Positions 14,463-24,074 of a stretch of DNA of 54,800 bases are shown in pieces. Origin of the DNA: SIG578 sp045655125 (GTDB lineage: Bacteria; Bacillota; Clostridia; Oscillospirales; Ruminococcaceae); contig JAZOOR010000067.1 in the NCBI GenBank assembly GCA_045655125.1, positions 1 to 54,800 on the forward strand, written 5' to 3'. The notes under the pieces were generated by a model. It was not told where the DNA came from. It searched no databases and saw nothing but the letters and a program-made list of their open reading frames with translations. The position numbers and the translations under genes were made by a program. Numbering within the stretch: the first letter of the stretch is position 1; every line of letters begins with the position of its first letter.

Positions 14463-14499
14463 AACCCTCTATCCAAAAAGATAGAGGGTTCTTCTTTTT
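14463..14499 (+). terminator. Terminator after the zinc-ribbon gene
   Basis: AACCCTCTAT and ATAGAGGGTT pair around CCAAAAAG, followed by a T-rich tract. Confidence 0.88.
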
Positions 14500-14546
14500 A
14501 TTACCCAATTCATAGCTAAGATTTGGCTAAAAAGCCATGCTTTCTA

Positions 14547-14575
14547 TTGAACAAAGCGCTCATCTTTACTATAAT
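14547..14575 (+). promoter_or_regulatory. Promoter of the Na/Pi-two-component-permease operon
   Basis: TTGAAC (14547-14552), 17 bases, TATAAT (14570-14575). Confidence 0.65.
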
Positions 14576-14630
14576 ATAAAATGTGTTTTTATGGGAAATG
14601 CCACATTATTATATATGGAGGATAATTATT

Positions 14631-16271
14631 TTGGGTATCAATGAGATTTTTGGTCTGCTTGGCGGACTTGCTCTGTTTCTTTACGGAATGCAGATGATGA
14701 GTGACGGACTTGAAGACGCTGCAGGAAGCCGAATGAAAAAAATTTTAGAAAAGCTTACTGCTAACCGTTTTTTAGGAGTTTTAGTCGGTGCAGCTATTAC
14801 TGCTGTTATTCAGTCATCATCCGCTACTACAGTTATGGTCGTTGGTTTTGTTAATTCAGGCATGATGAGCTTAAAGCAAGCAGTCTGGATTATAATGGGC
14901 GCTAACATTGGTACAACAATAACTGCCCAGCTTATCACGCTTGATATAGGTATGATGGCTCCGCTTTTAGCATTTTTGGGAGTTGTAGCTATTGTTTTCC
15001 TTAAATCGCCAAAGCTTCACCACTTAGGAAAGATTATTGCAGGCTTTGGAGTTCTGTTTATAGGTATGGATATGATGGGCGCCGCCATGGAGCCTCTTGA
15101 GCAAAGTCAGGCATTCATTTCTATGATGACCAACTTCTCAAACCCCATTCTCGGCATATTAGCTGGCGCATTGTTCACTGCGCTTGTTCAGTCCTCTTCT
15201 GCGGCAATAGGTATTTTGCAGACATTGGCAGGCAGCGGGCTTATTCCCTTCTCCAGCGCGGTTTTTGTTCTGTTTGGTTCAAATATCGGAACCTGCATCA
15301 CATCGGTGCTTGCCTCTATCGGAACAAACCGCTCGGCTAAGAGAACAACAATAATTCACCTTTTGTTTAATGTTATCGGTACTGTTGTGTTCACCATTTT
15401 CTGTGTAACACTACCGATAACACAGTGGGTTGCCTCTATCACCCCTGACAATGCCACTGCACAGATTGCAAATATGCACACTATTTTTAACGTTGTTACT
15501 ACTCTGCTGCTTCTGCCCTTTGGAACATATATGGCAAAGCTTGCAGAAAAGCTTCTGCCCAATACAAACGGTGCTGTACCCGCCTCGGTTTCTATCAGCG
15601 CTATATCCGAGGAATTTCGCAGGGGAAGGACTACACTCGGCGCATCCGCCGTACGAATTGACCTTCTTTCACAGGAAATTCGCCGTATGGTTTCCTTGGC
15701 AGGCGAGAATACCCACAGGGCATACAGTGCCATTCTCGACTCAAATTCTGCTAATTTAGACCAAATCAACCAGACCGAAGACGTTTTAGATGGTATGAAC
15801 AAGGAGATATCTCAATATATATCAAAAATTCTTGTTCACAACAATTCAGGAGATAGCGTTGCTGATATAGAGCAGTATTTCCTCATCACAGGTAATGCCG
15901 AGCGAATTGGTGACCACGCCACCAATATTGCAGGCTACACCGATGTTATCAAGAACAAATCAATAACATTCTCAGAAACTGCGCTCGGCGAGCTTTCCAA
16001 AATGCAGAAGATAACCGCTCAGGCTCTGTCCAAGGTTCTCAATATGGAAGATGACACAGCAGAGTGGCTTTCTGAAATTGCCGCTATGGAGCAGCAAATG
16101 GATGATATGACCAAGACTTACCGCGAGCAGCACTTAGAGCGTATGCGTCAGGGCAAATGCACAGAAGAGGCTTGTGTTCTTTATTCCGAGCTGCTTACTG
16201 ATTTTGAGCGTATCGGAGACCATATTCTGAATATCGCTCAGGCTTATTCCAAAATTCATCATAGGGTGTAA
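14631..16271 (+). CDS. Na/Pi cotransporter family protein with PhoU-like tail
   Basis: Membrane symporter of the NptA/YjbB group, expected to move phosphate with sodium. About 546 residues. The two inverted transport repeats are marked by VIQSSSATTVMVVG and ALVQSSSAAIGI, and about eight membrane segments are visible. Residues from about 340 onward are helical and PhoU-like (repeated ERIGDHATNIA, ERIGDHILNIA). TTG 14631 is chosen because GGAGG is 9 bases upstream and the product starts MGINEIFGLLGGLALFLYGM, as in relatives. First gene of a four-gene operon. Confidence 0.92.
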   Translation: MGINEIFGLLGGLALFLYGMQMMSDGLEDAAGSRMKKILEKLTANRFLGVLVGAAITAVIQSSSATTVMVVGFVNSGMMSLKQAVWIIMGANIGTTITAQLITLDIGMMAPLLAFLGVVAIVFLKSPKLHHLGKIIAGFGVLFIGMDMMGAAMEPLEQSQAFISMMTNFSNPILGILAGALFTALVQSSSAAIGILQTLAGSGLIPFSSAVFVLFGSNIGTCITSVLASIGTNRSAKRTTIIHLLFNVIGTVVFTIFCVTLPITQWVASITPDNATAQIANMHTIFNVVTTLLLLPFGTYMAKLAEKLLPNTNGAVPASVSISAISEEFRRGRTTLGASAVRIDLLSQEIRRMVSLAGENTHRAYSAILDSNSANLDQINQTEDVLDGMNKEISQYISKILVHNNSGDSVADIEQYFLITGNAERIGDHATNIAGYTDVIKNKSITFSETALGELSKMQKITAQALSKVLNMEDDTAEWLSEIAAMEQQMDDMTKTYREQHLERMRQGKCTEEACVLYSELLTDFERIGDHILNIAQAYSKIHHRV

Positions 16272-16306
16272 ATTCTATTTTATATGAAAATTAAGAGGAG
16301 TTCGTT

Positions 16307-17368
16307 TTGAAAAACTATAAGCGCGTCATATTTGATGTAGTGTTTACCTTTGGAGTTTTAGCAACAGCATTTCTGCTAAACCTTTTACTTAATATGTGGT
16401 TTGGAACTCAGGCCCTTATTCCTATGATTTTTGTGTTGGGTGTATTTATTATTTCGCTAAAAACCCAAGGGTTTTTTTGGGGCATTACTGCATCGGTAAT
16501 CAGCGTATTTCTTGTAAACTATGCTTTTACATATCCTTACTACAGAATTGACCTTGTTTCTCCCGAATGTATTGCATCAGCGCTGGTTATGCTTATAGTT
16601 GCTGTTATGACGGGTACTCTTACAACGCAAATAAAGAAAACCCAAAAAATTAAGGCCGAAATCGAAAAGGAAAGTATGCGCGCAAATCTCCTGCGCGCAG
16701 TTTCGCACGACCTGCGAACCCCTCTCACTACCGTTTATGGCTCCTGCTGTGCAATAATCGAAAACTATGATTCAATAAGCAAAAACGAGCAAATTCAATT
16801 ACTTTCAGAAATACAAGAGGATTCCCAATGGCTTATTCGCATGGTGGAAAATCTTCTCTCTGTTACTCGGATTGACGGAGAAAAGGTTGCCATACACAAA
16901 ACCCCGACAGTCCTTGAAGAGCTTATTGATACCATCTTGATAAAATTCAAAAAGCGTTGTCCCAATCAGAGTGTTAATGTGTCCATTCCCGATGAGTTTA
17001 TCAGTATCCCTATGGATGCTATGCTAATAGAGCAGGTTATTATAAACCTTCTGGAAAATGCCGTCTATCACGCAAAGGGGATGACAGAACTTTGCCTTTC
17101 GGTTGTGTCAGAAGGCAAAAAGGCACTATTTGCAGTCAGTGATAATGGCTGTGGTATCGATAGTGATATCCTGCCCGAAATATTTACCGGGTATCTTGAC
17201 AGAAAAGCCAGCACTGCTGACAGCAGCAGAAATAACATGGGCATAGGCCTTTCGGTTTGTGCCGCTATTATTAAAGCACACAGCAGTGAAATCACCGCAG
17301 AAAATTTAGTACAAGGCGGAGCGGTATTTAAATTTAAATTAGATATCGAGGATAGTAATGATGAATAA
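16307..17368 (+). CDS. Sensor histidine kinase, KdpD C-terminal-like (DUF4118)
   Basis: The 353-residue membrane kinase has four close membrane segments in residues 8-110 (DUF4118-like, as in the KdpD C-terminal half). An H-box AVSHDLRTPLTT follows near residue 134, then an ATPase domain with NLLENAVYHA, DNGCGI and GIGLSVC. It lacks the KdpD N-terminal Usp/ATP-binding part. TTG 16307 follows AAGAGGAG. It overlaps the downstream regulator gene by 11 bases. It presumably senses ionic conditions and controls the flanking transporters (inference). Confidence 0.9.
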   Translation: MKNYKRVIFDVVFTFGVLATAFLLNLLLNMWFGTQALIPMIFVLGVFIISLKTQGFFWGITASVISVFLVNYAFTYPYYRIDLVSPECIASALVMLIVAVMTGTLTTQIKKTQKIKAEIEKESMRANLLRAVSHDLRTPLTTVYGSCCAIIENYDSISKNEQIQLLSEIQEDSQWLIRMVENLLSVTRIDGEKVAIHKTPTVLEELIDTILIKFKKRCPNQSVNVSIPDEFISIPMDAMLIEQVIINLLENAVYHAKGMTELCLSVVSEGKKALFAVSDNGCGIDSDILPEIFTGYLDRKASTADSSRNNMGIGLSVCAAIIKAHSSEITAENLVQGGAVFKFKLDIEDSNDE

Positions 17369-18065
17369 CAACAAATATAAAATACTTGTTATTGAGGACG
17401 AAAACAATATTAGAAGTCTTGTAAAAACTATTCTGCAGGCAAATGGGTATCAGGTAATTCTTGCTGATTCCTATAGCAGCGGTTATACAATGTATTCTTC
17501 ATATACGCCCGATATTGTTATATTAGACTTAGGTCTTCCCGACAAGGACGGGCTTGAATTTATAAAGAGCGTGCGTCAGACGGATTATACACCGATTTTG
17601 GTTCTATCAGCCCGCTCCTCAGAAGATGATAAGGTGTCAGCTCTTGATTTGGGAGCTAATGATTACATAACAAAGCCTTTCGGTACCGCCGAGCTGCTTG
17701 CCCGTGTACGAGCGGCTTTCAGGAACTATCGAGTAAATCAAAGCACTGCTGCTTTTAACGAAAGGTTCGTTTTGCTTGATTTGTGCATAGACTACAACAA
17801 AAGGGTTGTTACGATGTGCGGCGAGGAAATAAAGCTTACTCAAACCGAATACAACATACTTGCGTTTCTTTCTCAGAACACAGGTATGGTTTTAACCTAC
17901 GCCGCAATAAACAAAGAAATATGGGGCTTTTCTGATGCTTTAAGCACAAAAAGGCTTCAGGTAAATATGGCTAATCTGAGAAAAAAACTCGGTTCTAAGC
18001 CGGGTGCCAACAACTACATTATAAACGAGCTTGGAGTCGGCTATCGAATGAGGGATGAGGCTTAA
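17358..18065 (+). CDS. OmpR-family response regulator, KdpE-like
   Basis: DNA-binding partner of the kinase, 235 residues. The receiver domain has VIEDE near the N-terminus, the phospho-acceptor Asp in DIVILDLGLPDKDG and Lys in YITKPF. The C-terminal winged helix includes LTQTEYNILAFL and RLQVNMANLRKKLG. The start lies in the 3' end of the kinase gene with GAGG 6 bases ahead, indicating translational coupling. Confidence 0.93.
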   Translation: MMNNNKYKILVIEDENNIRSLVKTILQANGYQVILADSYSSGYTMYSSYTPDIVILDLGLPDKDGLEFIKSVRQTDYTPILVLSARSSEDDKVSALDLGANDYITKPFGTAELLARVRAAFRNYRVNQSTAAFNERFVLLDLCIDYNKRVVTMCGEEIKLTQTEYNILAFLSQNTGMVLTYAAINKEIWGFSDALSTKRLQVNMANLRKKLGSKPGANNYIINELGVGYRMRDEA

Positions 18066-18110
18066 TAAGCCACCTGATATAAAAAAACATTTTGAAAGGA
18101 TTTTGATTCT

Positions 18111-19382
18111 ATGTTACCCGCTCTTATTTTATTCGCACTTACCTATGTTCTGATGCTTGTATTCAGCAAGTATCGCCCCTACATTGCCCTTTCTTCCGCC
18201 TTGATTTTTATAATCAGCGGAATGCTTCCGCTTGGCAACGTTTTTGGCAATATTGACTTTAACGTGCTGCTGATGATTGCAGGAACTATGGGAATAGTTG
18301 CACTGTTTATTGAAAGCAAGATGCCCGAGCTTTTAGCCGATTTAATTATGGAGCGCGTTCCCAATGTTATGTGGGCGGCTGTTGCCATGGCTCTCTTTGC
18401 AGGTGTAATTTCAGCATTTGTTGACAATGTTGCAACAGTTTTAATGGTTGCTCCCGTTGCTCTTGAAATTTGCAAAAAGCTTAAAACAAACCCTGTTCCC
18501 TTTATCATAGGAATTGCTGTTTCATCAAACCTTCAGGGCGCCGCAACACTCGTTGGTGACACCACCGCAATTATGCTCGGCTCTGCCTTAGATATGAGCT
18601 TTATGGACTTCTTCTGGTATAAAGGAAGACCCGGTATATTCTTTGCTGTTGAGATTGGAGCCGTTGTTTCCGCTCTTATTCTTGCATTCCTCTTTCGCAA
18701 GGAAAAGGCTCCCATTCCCAAGACCGCAGAGAGAACCCGTGTTACAGATTATGTCCCCTCATATCTGCTTTTAGCCACCATAGTTCTTCTGATTGTCGCT
18801 TCCTTTATTCCTAACAAGCCCGCTATAACAAACGGACTTATCTGCTGCGTTTTGATGGTAATCGGCATTGTTTATAACTTCATAAGAAAGAAGAAAGCTT
18901 CTGCCATAATTGACCCTCTTAAGTCCATTGATTTTGAGACCATTGGGTTATTAGTTGGACTCTTCCTTATGATTGGTGGAATTTCTGAGCAAGGAGTTAT
19001 TGATGCAGCAGCAAATCTTCTTGCAAAAGCAGGCGGAGGAAACATCTTCTTCCTTTACACCGTAATTGTGTGGGCATCCGTTATCATATCGGCATTTATC
19101 GACAACATTCCTTATGTTGCCACTATGATTCCTGTTATCGCAGGTCTCGCCACTACGCTTAACATAGACCCCACGCTTCTCTATTTCGGTCTTCTTTCAG
19201 GTGCAACTCTTGGCGGAAACTGCACACCTATCGGAGCCTCGGCAAACATTACGGGTATCGGTATTCTTCGAAAGGAAGGATATACTGTTAAGAACTCCGA
19301 TTTCTTTAAAATAGGTATTCCCTTTACACTTGCTGCGATTATTCCCGCTTACATTTACATATGGATTATGTACGGAATTTAA
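18111..19382 (+). CDS. Ion-transporter-superfamily permease (ArsB/NhaD/SLC13-like)
   Basis: A membrane protein of 423 residues with about eleven membrane segments. Two repeated halves each carry a conserved core: AFVDNVATVLMVAP near residue 105 and AFIDNIPYVATMIPV near residue 328. The latter is followed by LGGNCTPIGASANI. This pattern is typical of NhaD/ArsB/CitM-type transporters. The substrate (Na+/H+, arsenite or a carboxylate) cannot be read from sequence. Last gene of the operon with the Na/Pi symporter and two-component pair, which favours an ion role. Confidence 0.85.
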   Translation: MLPALILFALTYVLMLVFSKYRPYIALSSALIFIISGMLPLGNVFGNIDFNVLLMIAGTMGIVALFIESKMPELLADLIMERVPNVMWAAVAMALFAGVISAFVDNVATVLMVAPVALEICKKLKTNPVPFIIGIAVSSNLQGAATLVGDTTAIMLGSALDMSFMDFFWYKGRPGIFFAVEIGAVVSALILAFLFRKEKAPIPKTAERTRVTDYVPSYLLLATIVLLIVASFIPNKPAITNGLICCVLMVIGIVYNFIRKKKASAIIDPLKSIDFETIGLLVGLFLMIGGISEQGVIDAAANLLAKAGGGNIFFLYTVIVWASVIISAFIDNIPYVATMIPVIAGLATTLNIDPTLLYFGLLSGATLGGNCTPIGASANITGIGILRKEGYTVKNSDFFKIGIPFTLAAIIPAYIYIWIMYGI

Positions 19383-19394
19383 GATAAATATTAG

Positions 19395-19436
19395 CAAAAA
19401 AACATCGGCAAGCTCTTGCTTGCCGATGTTTTTATT
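19395..19436. terminator. Bidirectional terminator
   Basis: AACATCGGCAAG and CTTGCCGATGTT pair around CTCTTG, with A residues on the left and T residues on the right. It serves the permease gene and the convergent minus-strand gene. Confidence 0.88.
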
Positions 19437-20196
19437 TTACTATATCATTTAGAAGTTTCTTTACTGCATTTACCTGCTCGTCATAGCTTGCTCTGTCTGT
19501 ACCCTCTTTATAAACTCTGATACCTACATAGTAGTTATCTCTCTCTTTGTCGAATACCTTATCCTTAAATATATCAGAGTCTGCAAGTGAGAGAGCGTAT
19601 ATTGGCTCTTGTCCCTCTGCACCGATTAGCTCCCCAAGGTTAGCAAAGACCTCTTTATCTGCAAGAGACTCCATAATTTCCTTTTGCATTATGAATATGC
19701 AGTTTTCGCCGACAAATATCTCAGACATGATTCTCTGCTGAAGCGCCTGCTCATACCCTGTCTGGTCAGGAATCTCACCCGGTGGGGTAAAGTTTGCCTG
19801 AAAAACACCGACATTAACTTCCCCATTTCCATCGGTATCGGTCATATACTTTTCAAAATCCTGCGAAAGCTTGCCGAGTGTTCCATCATCATAATAAGAA
19901 TAGGAGCAAAGGAGAAGTGTGGTATCATATTTCTCTTTAGTAAAGGATTGATAGAACATAAAGGAGATTGCCGACACTATAAAAAAGCCAATAATAACAA
20001 ACAGCTTGTTATGGTACCAGAAGTTTTTCAGTTTATCCTTTGTGCTGGCGGGAGTAGCCTCTTTGAGCGCCTTTTCCTTTTCGTATGCTTCATTTTCCGT
20101 ATCAGGAATTACGCCCTGTCTTATTTTCTTTATGTGGATAGCTTGCTGACGAGCCTCGTCGCCGAATTTATCATTTGATTTATTTTGCTCCGACAT
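19432..20196 (-). CDS. Single-pass membrane protein of unknown function
   Basis: The protein has 254 residues. About 60 charged N-terminal residues (cytoplasmic) precede one membrane segment (FVIIGFFIVSAISFMFY, about residues 68-85). About 165 extracytoplasmic residues follow, with DTDGNGEV and a YALSLADSDIF segment. No enzyme motif is recognised. The start is 22 bases after the greA stop, so it probably shares that transcript. Similar gene products occur in Clostridia as hypothetical proteins. Confidence 0.8.
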   Translation of the reverse strand: MSEQNKSNDKFGDEARQQAIHIKKIRQGVIPDTENEAYEKEKALKEATPASTKDKLKNFWYHNKLFVIIGFFIVSAISFMFYQSFTKEKYDTTLLLCSYSYYDDGTLGKLSQDFEKYMTDTDGNGEVNVGVFQANFTPPGEIPDQTGYEQALQQRIMSEIFVGENCIFIMQKEIMESLADKEVFANLGELIGAEGQEPIYALSLADSDIFKDKVFDKERDNYYVGIRVYKEGTDRASYDEQVNAVKKLLNDIVK

Positions 20197-20217
20197 AAAA
20201 ACACTCCATAAAGGGAT

Positions 20218-20691
20218 TTATTTAGAAATTTCAAGAACCTTAAAGCTCATAATTCCGCCAGGGGCTTCTACCTCAACACTGTCTCCAACCTTTTTGCCCT
20301 TAAGAGCTTTTCCAAGGGGAGATTCATCGGAAATCTTTCCTTTAGAGGGGTCTGCACCATTGGAACCAACTATTTGATAGTTAAGCTCTTCCTTATATTT
20401 GTTATCATAAAGCTTAATGTGAAGTCCGATTTCGACGGTTTCTGTAGTGAGTGCATCTCTATCGATAAGCTCAACATTTTTAAGCATTGTTTCGAGCTGG
20501 AGAATCTGCTCCTCAACCATTGCCTGTTCATTTTTAGCTTCATCATATTCGCTGTTCTCAGAAAGGTCTCCAAAAGAGCGGGCAACCTTAATTTTCTCGG
20601 CTACCTCTTTTCTTTTTATTGTTTTAAGCTCATCGAGCTGAAGCTCAAGCTCTTTAACTTCTTCTTGTGTCATTGCCTTTTTTGCGTTCAT
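20218..20691 (-). CDS. greA: Transcription elongation factor GreA
   Basis: Binds the secondary channel of RNA polymerase and stimulates cleavage of backtracked transcripts. The 157 residues match the family. The N-terminal coiled coil has the tip DLSENSEYDEAKNEQ (acidic residues needed for cleavage), followed by the FKBP-like C-terminal domain with SPLGKALKGKKVGD. Confidence 0.96.
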   Translation of the reverse strand: MNAKKAMTQEEVKELELQLDELKTIKRKEVAEKIKVARSFGDLSENSEYDEAKNEQAMVEEQILQLETMLKNVELIDRDALTTETVEIGLHIKLYDNKYKEELNYQIVGSNGADPSKGKISDESPLGKALKGKKVGDSVEVEAPGGIMSFKVLEISK

Positions 20692-20724
20692 TTTAGTGTT
20701 CTCCTTTTGTTATATTGTAATTGT

Positions 20725-21918
20725 TTATTTATTCAAGGCTTTTACAACAGATATTGCCTTAATTAACTGCGGGTCGCTTGTTGCGTCTAATTCATACCAT
20801 GTTTTTTCCTGCTCGGCAGAAAGGTCTACAACAAAGTCGGGTTTGAGCCCCACGCCATCAAAATTTTCGGATTTGGGTGGGTTAAATCTTGCGGTGGTAA
20901 TTTTAATAGCGGAGCCATCGGAGAGCGGATAAATATCCTGCACAACTCCTTTTCCATAGGTGACTGAACCGACGAGCTTTGCCTTTTCAAAATCTCTGAG
21001 TGCTGCTGCAAAAAGCTCGGCTGCGCTGGCGGTGTTTTTATTCACGAGAACCGCCATAGGCACACTTACATCAGCGCTGTCTGATGTATAGACAACCTTT
21101 GTTTCTCCGTTTTTATTAGTGCTTGAAATAACAGGGCCTTCGGGGACAATGGTGTCTATCATCTGCGCCGCTGATTTAACAGTACCACCGCCGTTATTGC
21201 GGACATCAAAGATAATTCCTTTTGCCTTTTTATCAAGAGCTGCGCCTACCGCAGATTCAAACTGGTTTACGGTGTTGCTACTGAATTCGGTTATCTTAAT
21301 ATAGGCAATATCGCCTTCAAGCATCTGTGTTTCGACGCTGGGAACCGTTACCTTACGACGAGTTATTTCAACCTCGGTGTCCTCGCCTTCTCTTCTGTAG
21401 GTCACTATTACAGGCTCACCCGCGTCTCCCTTTAGAGCAGCAATAGCCTCGCTGTAGCTTGTGAGGACATCAATACCCGCAACCTTAACTATCTGGTCAC
21501 CCTTCATAAGTCCGCTGATTTCAGCAGGCGAATCAGCAAAAACAGAAATAAGGCGGGCATATCCCTCGGTGTCCTTTGTGCAGGTAATACCGATACCTAC
21601 CGCTTTACCATTAATATCATCCTTAAGCTCACTATATTCCTGAGCGGTGTAATACTGAGCATAGTCATCGCCAATACCAAAAGCAAAGCCTGCTGAAATA
21701 CTGTCAAGAAGCTCGTTTTCGTCAACCTCGCCATTAAAATTCTCACGGACAATTTTATTTATTTCAGTTATCTTTTCATAAATAGCCTGACGCTCGTTTA
21801 TGCTTGAAAGCTTGGAATTAAAAACCGTCGTTGAAAACACCATTGTTATTGCAACGGCTACCGCTGCCGCAACAGCCATAAGGGCAATAGACATTCCTAA
21901 TGAGATTTTTTTATTCAT
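20725..21918 (-). CDS. S41 family C-terminal processing protease (CtpA-like)
   Basis: An extracytoplasmic serine protease of 397 residues. A signal anchor (residues about 8-30) precedes the peptidase region, with a PDZ domain around residues 95-180 (GLMKGDQIVKVAG). In the catalytic core, NTASAAELFAAALRD carries the Ser and VTYGKGVVQ the Lys. It lies 64 bases downstream of the M23 hydrolase gene. In this position it may process or degrade cell-wall hydrolases, as CtpA-type proteases do elsewhere (inference). Confidence 0.93.
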   Translation of the reverse strand: MNKKISLGMSIALMAVAAAVAVAITMVFSTTVFNSKLSSINERQAIYEKITEINKIVRENFNGEVDENELLDSISAGFAFGIGDDYAQYYTAQEYSELKDDINGKAVGIGITCTKDTEGYARLISVFADSPAEISGLMKGDQIVKVAGIDVLTSYSEAIAALKGDAGEPVIVTYRREGEDTEVEITRRKVTVPSVETQMLEGDIAYIKITEFSSNTVNQFESAVGAALDKKAKGIIFDVRNNGGGTVKSAAQMIDTIVPEGPVISSTNKNGETKVVYTSDSADVSVPMAVLVNKNTASAAELFAAALRDFEKAKLVGSVTYGKGVVQDIYPLSDGSAIKITTARFNPPKSENFDGVGLKPDFVVDLSAEQEKTWYELDATSDPQLIKAISVVKALNK

Positions 21919-21982
21919 ATCATTTCCCCTTCTGCCACATATTTTTATCTGTTTTTCTCAGAAAATACCGTTGGCAGTGAAA

Positions 21983-23158
21983 TTACAGATAAGGCAGCGG
22001 ATCAACTTCCTTACCGTTTATGTAAATACCAAAGTGAAGATGCGGACCTGTTGAGTTGCCCGTTGAGCCAACCTGAGCAATAACCTCGCCGCGTTTTACT
22101 TGTTGACCAACCCTTACCGAAAGGCTCGTGCAGTGTGCATACATAGTTGTGTATCCGCCGCCGTGGTCAATCATAACATACTTGCCGTACCCTTTTTTAG
22201 GAACATAGGTGGTTACCGCCTTGATAACCGTTCCTGCATTGGCGGCAACAATATTTTTGCCTAAGATATTGTAACCTGAAATATCAATACCTGTGTGCCA
22301 GTTTGCTCTTCCGTAAAGTGTTCTCCAGCCGAATTTCGAGGTAATGGTTGAGTAATTAGGAACAGGCCAGAGGAACTGTCCGCCAACGAACTCTCCGCTT
22401 GAGCCTTTGTCTTCAAGCATCTTGCGGATTTCCTCGTCAATTTTTTCCATTTCCTCGTTTATCTTTATCTGCTGCTGCCTGAGCTCATTTTCATCGTTTA
22501 TAAGAGAATTTAATAGGCTCTGGCTTTCTTTATATTTGGAATTGAGTGTCGATTTTTTGTAATTTAAAGTCTTTTTGTTTGCCTCAACCTTAATTTTTGA
22601 ATTTTCAATGGTTTGTTTTGCCTGAACTATGCTCTTTTTATCCTGATTGAGCTTTTCCATAAGCTCCTGATCGTTCTGTGCAAGCCTCTTCATATATTCG
22701 GTGTTACGGATAAATTCCGAATAGCTTTTTGAGCCGAGAAGCATTTCCCAAACCGATGCCTCGCTCTGCATATACATTGCGCGAAGCCTTGCCTTAAACA
22801 GCTCATCATTTTCAGAAATCTCATCCTCTTTTTCGGAAAGAAGCTTTTGGTTCTGAGCAATCTGAGTGTTAAGCGCGCTAACCTGACTGTTTAAGTTGTC
22901 TATCTGCTGCTCAACGAGTGAAATCTCGGTATCAAGCTGCTTTTTATACTGAAGCTGCTGCGACTTTTTATTCTGAGTTTTCTTCATATCACTCTGAATC
23001 TTACTAAGCTCCTTTTCGAGCTGTTCATATCTATCCTCAAGACTTGAAACAGTGGCTGCCTGCGGTTTTACAGGTTCTACTGCGCCAATACACGAGAAGA
23101 TAATAGTAGCCATCACAACAATGGCAATGACTTTATTTTTTAAACTGCAAGCTGTCAT
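21983..23158 (-). CDS. Murein hydrolase activator / M23 peptidase with coiled coil (EnvC-like)
   Basis: A secreted 391-residue protein. A signal peptide (residues about 8-30) precedes a long coiled coil (about 35-250, rich in Gln, Lys, Glu) and a C-terminal LytM/M23 domain. The domain retains HTGIDI and GPHLHFGI, the His and Asp zinc ligands, so it is probably an active endopeptidase rather than a degenerate activator. It lies directly after ftsX, as in PcsB/EnvC systems where FtsEX gates septal hydrolases through the coiled coil. Confidence 0.92.
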   Translation of the reverse strand: MTACSLKNKVIAIVVMATIIFSCIGAVEPVKPQAATVSSLEDRYEQLEKELSKIQSDMKKTQNKKSQQLQYKKQLDTEISLVEQQIDNLNSQVSALNTQIAQNQKLLSEKEDEISENDELFKARLRAMYMQSEASVWEMLLGSKSYSEFIRNTEYMKRLAQNDQELMEKLNQDKKSIVQAKQTIENSKIKVEANKKTLNYKKSTLNSKYKESQSLLNSLINDENELRQQQIKINEEMEKIDEEIRKMLEDKGSSGEFVGGQFLWPVPNYSTITSKFGWRTLYGRANWHTGIDISGYNILGKNIVAANAGTVIKAVTTYVPKKGYGKYVMIDHGGGYTTMYAHCTSLSVRVGQQVKRGEVIAQVGSTGNSTGPHLHFGIYINGKEVDPLPYL

Positions 23159-23177
23159 CTGTTTTGCGCCTCCTTTT

Positions 23178-24074
23178 TTAAACTTTAAGGTGTTTGCGGA
23201 TACTTACTAAGCTTCCAAGCCCTCCGATTACAACTCCCGACACAATGTAGGATAAGGAGAGTGGCATAGCAATACTTGAAAACGGGATAAGGGTTGCTGT
23301 TGCCGAGCCAAGCCATGCGGTTGCATCGCCCTGAATGGCTGAAATAATCTGAGCATAGAAATACCAGACTATGAAAAATGCCATAAGTGCCGAAATAGCT
23401 CCCAGAATCATTCCCTCTACAAGAAATGGCATACGGATAAAGCCGTTTGTTGCGCCGACATATTTCATTATGTTTATTTCTCGGCGGCGGCTGAACACTG
23501 TTATCTTAATGGTGTTCATAATAATTACAAAGGAAACAATGAGCAGTGCCACGACCACAACTGTTCCGCCAAGGGAAACTCCCCTATCGGTTTTAACCAT
23601 AATTTCAGCAACATCTGTCGGAGCGTCAACCCTATAAATGCCCTCAAGGGATTTCAAAGCCTCTACATTCTTATCTATAAGCGAAAGGTCCTTGATTTTT
23701 ATATGGTATGAAGCGGGAAAAACATCCTCGTTTTCATAGCCATCCAAAAGGTCGCCTAATTTTTCCTTTTGCTCATCAAAGGCTTGTTCCTTTGATGTAT
23801 ACTTTACGCTTGAGATATTATCCATAGAGCGAATTTGCCTGTCAAGAATAGCCTCCTGACCTGACGAGAGATTATCCTCAACATAGATGACTATCTCATT
23901 CTGCTGCTGAACAAAGCCAACAATGCTATTTACATTCTTTGAAAAGAGCGCCGCCATTCCAACCAAAACAAGACACGCCGTTAAAACGCCGACAGAGGCA
24001 AACGACATAGCCTTGTTAAGATATGTATTCTTTGCGCCTTGCTTTAAGAGATAGGTGAAGCTGCCAAGTCTCAT
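23178..24074 (-). CDS. ftsX: Cell division protein FtsX
   Basis: Membrane subunit of FtsEX, 298 residues. One membrane segment at about 22-45, an extracytoplasmic domain (about 46-165), then three further segments. VFSRRREINIMKYVGATNGFIR is the conserved cytoplasmic loop before the third segment. The extracytoplasmic loop is the expected binding site for the M23 protein encoded next. It overlaps ftsE by four bases. Confidence 0.95.
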   Translation of the reverse strand: MRLGSFTYLLKQGAKNTYLNKAMSFASVGVLTACLVLVGMAALFSKNVNSIVGFVQQQNEIVIYVEDNLSSGQEAILDRQIRSMDNISSVKYTSKEQAFDEQKEKLGDLLDGYENEDVFPASYHIKIKDLSLIDKNVEALKSLEGIYRVDAPTDVAEIMVKTDRGVSLGGTVVVVALLIVSFVIIMNTIKITVFSRRREINIMKYVGATNGFIRMPFLVEGMILGAISALMAFFIVWYFYAQIISAIQGDATAWLGSATATLIPFSSIAMPLSLSYIVSGVVIGGLGSLVSIRKHLKV

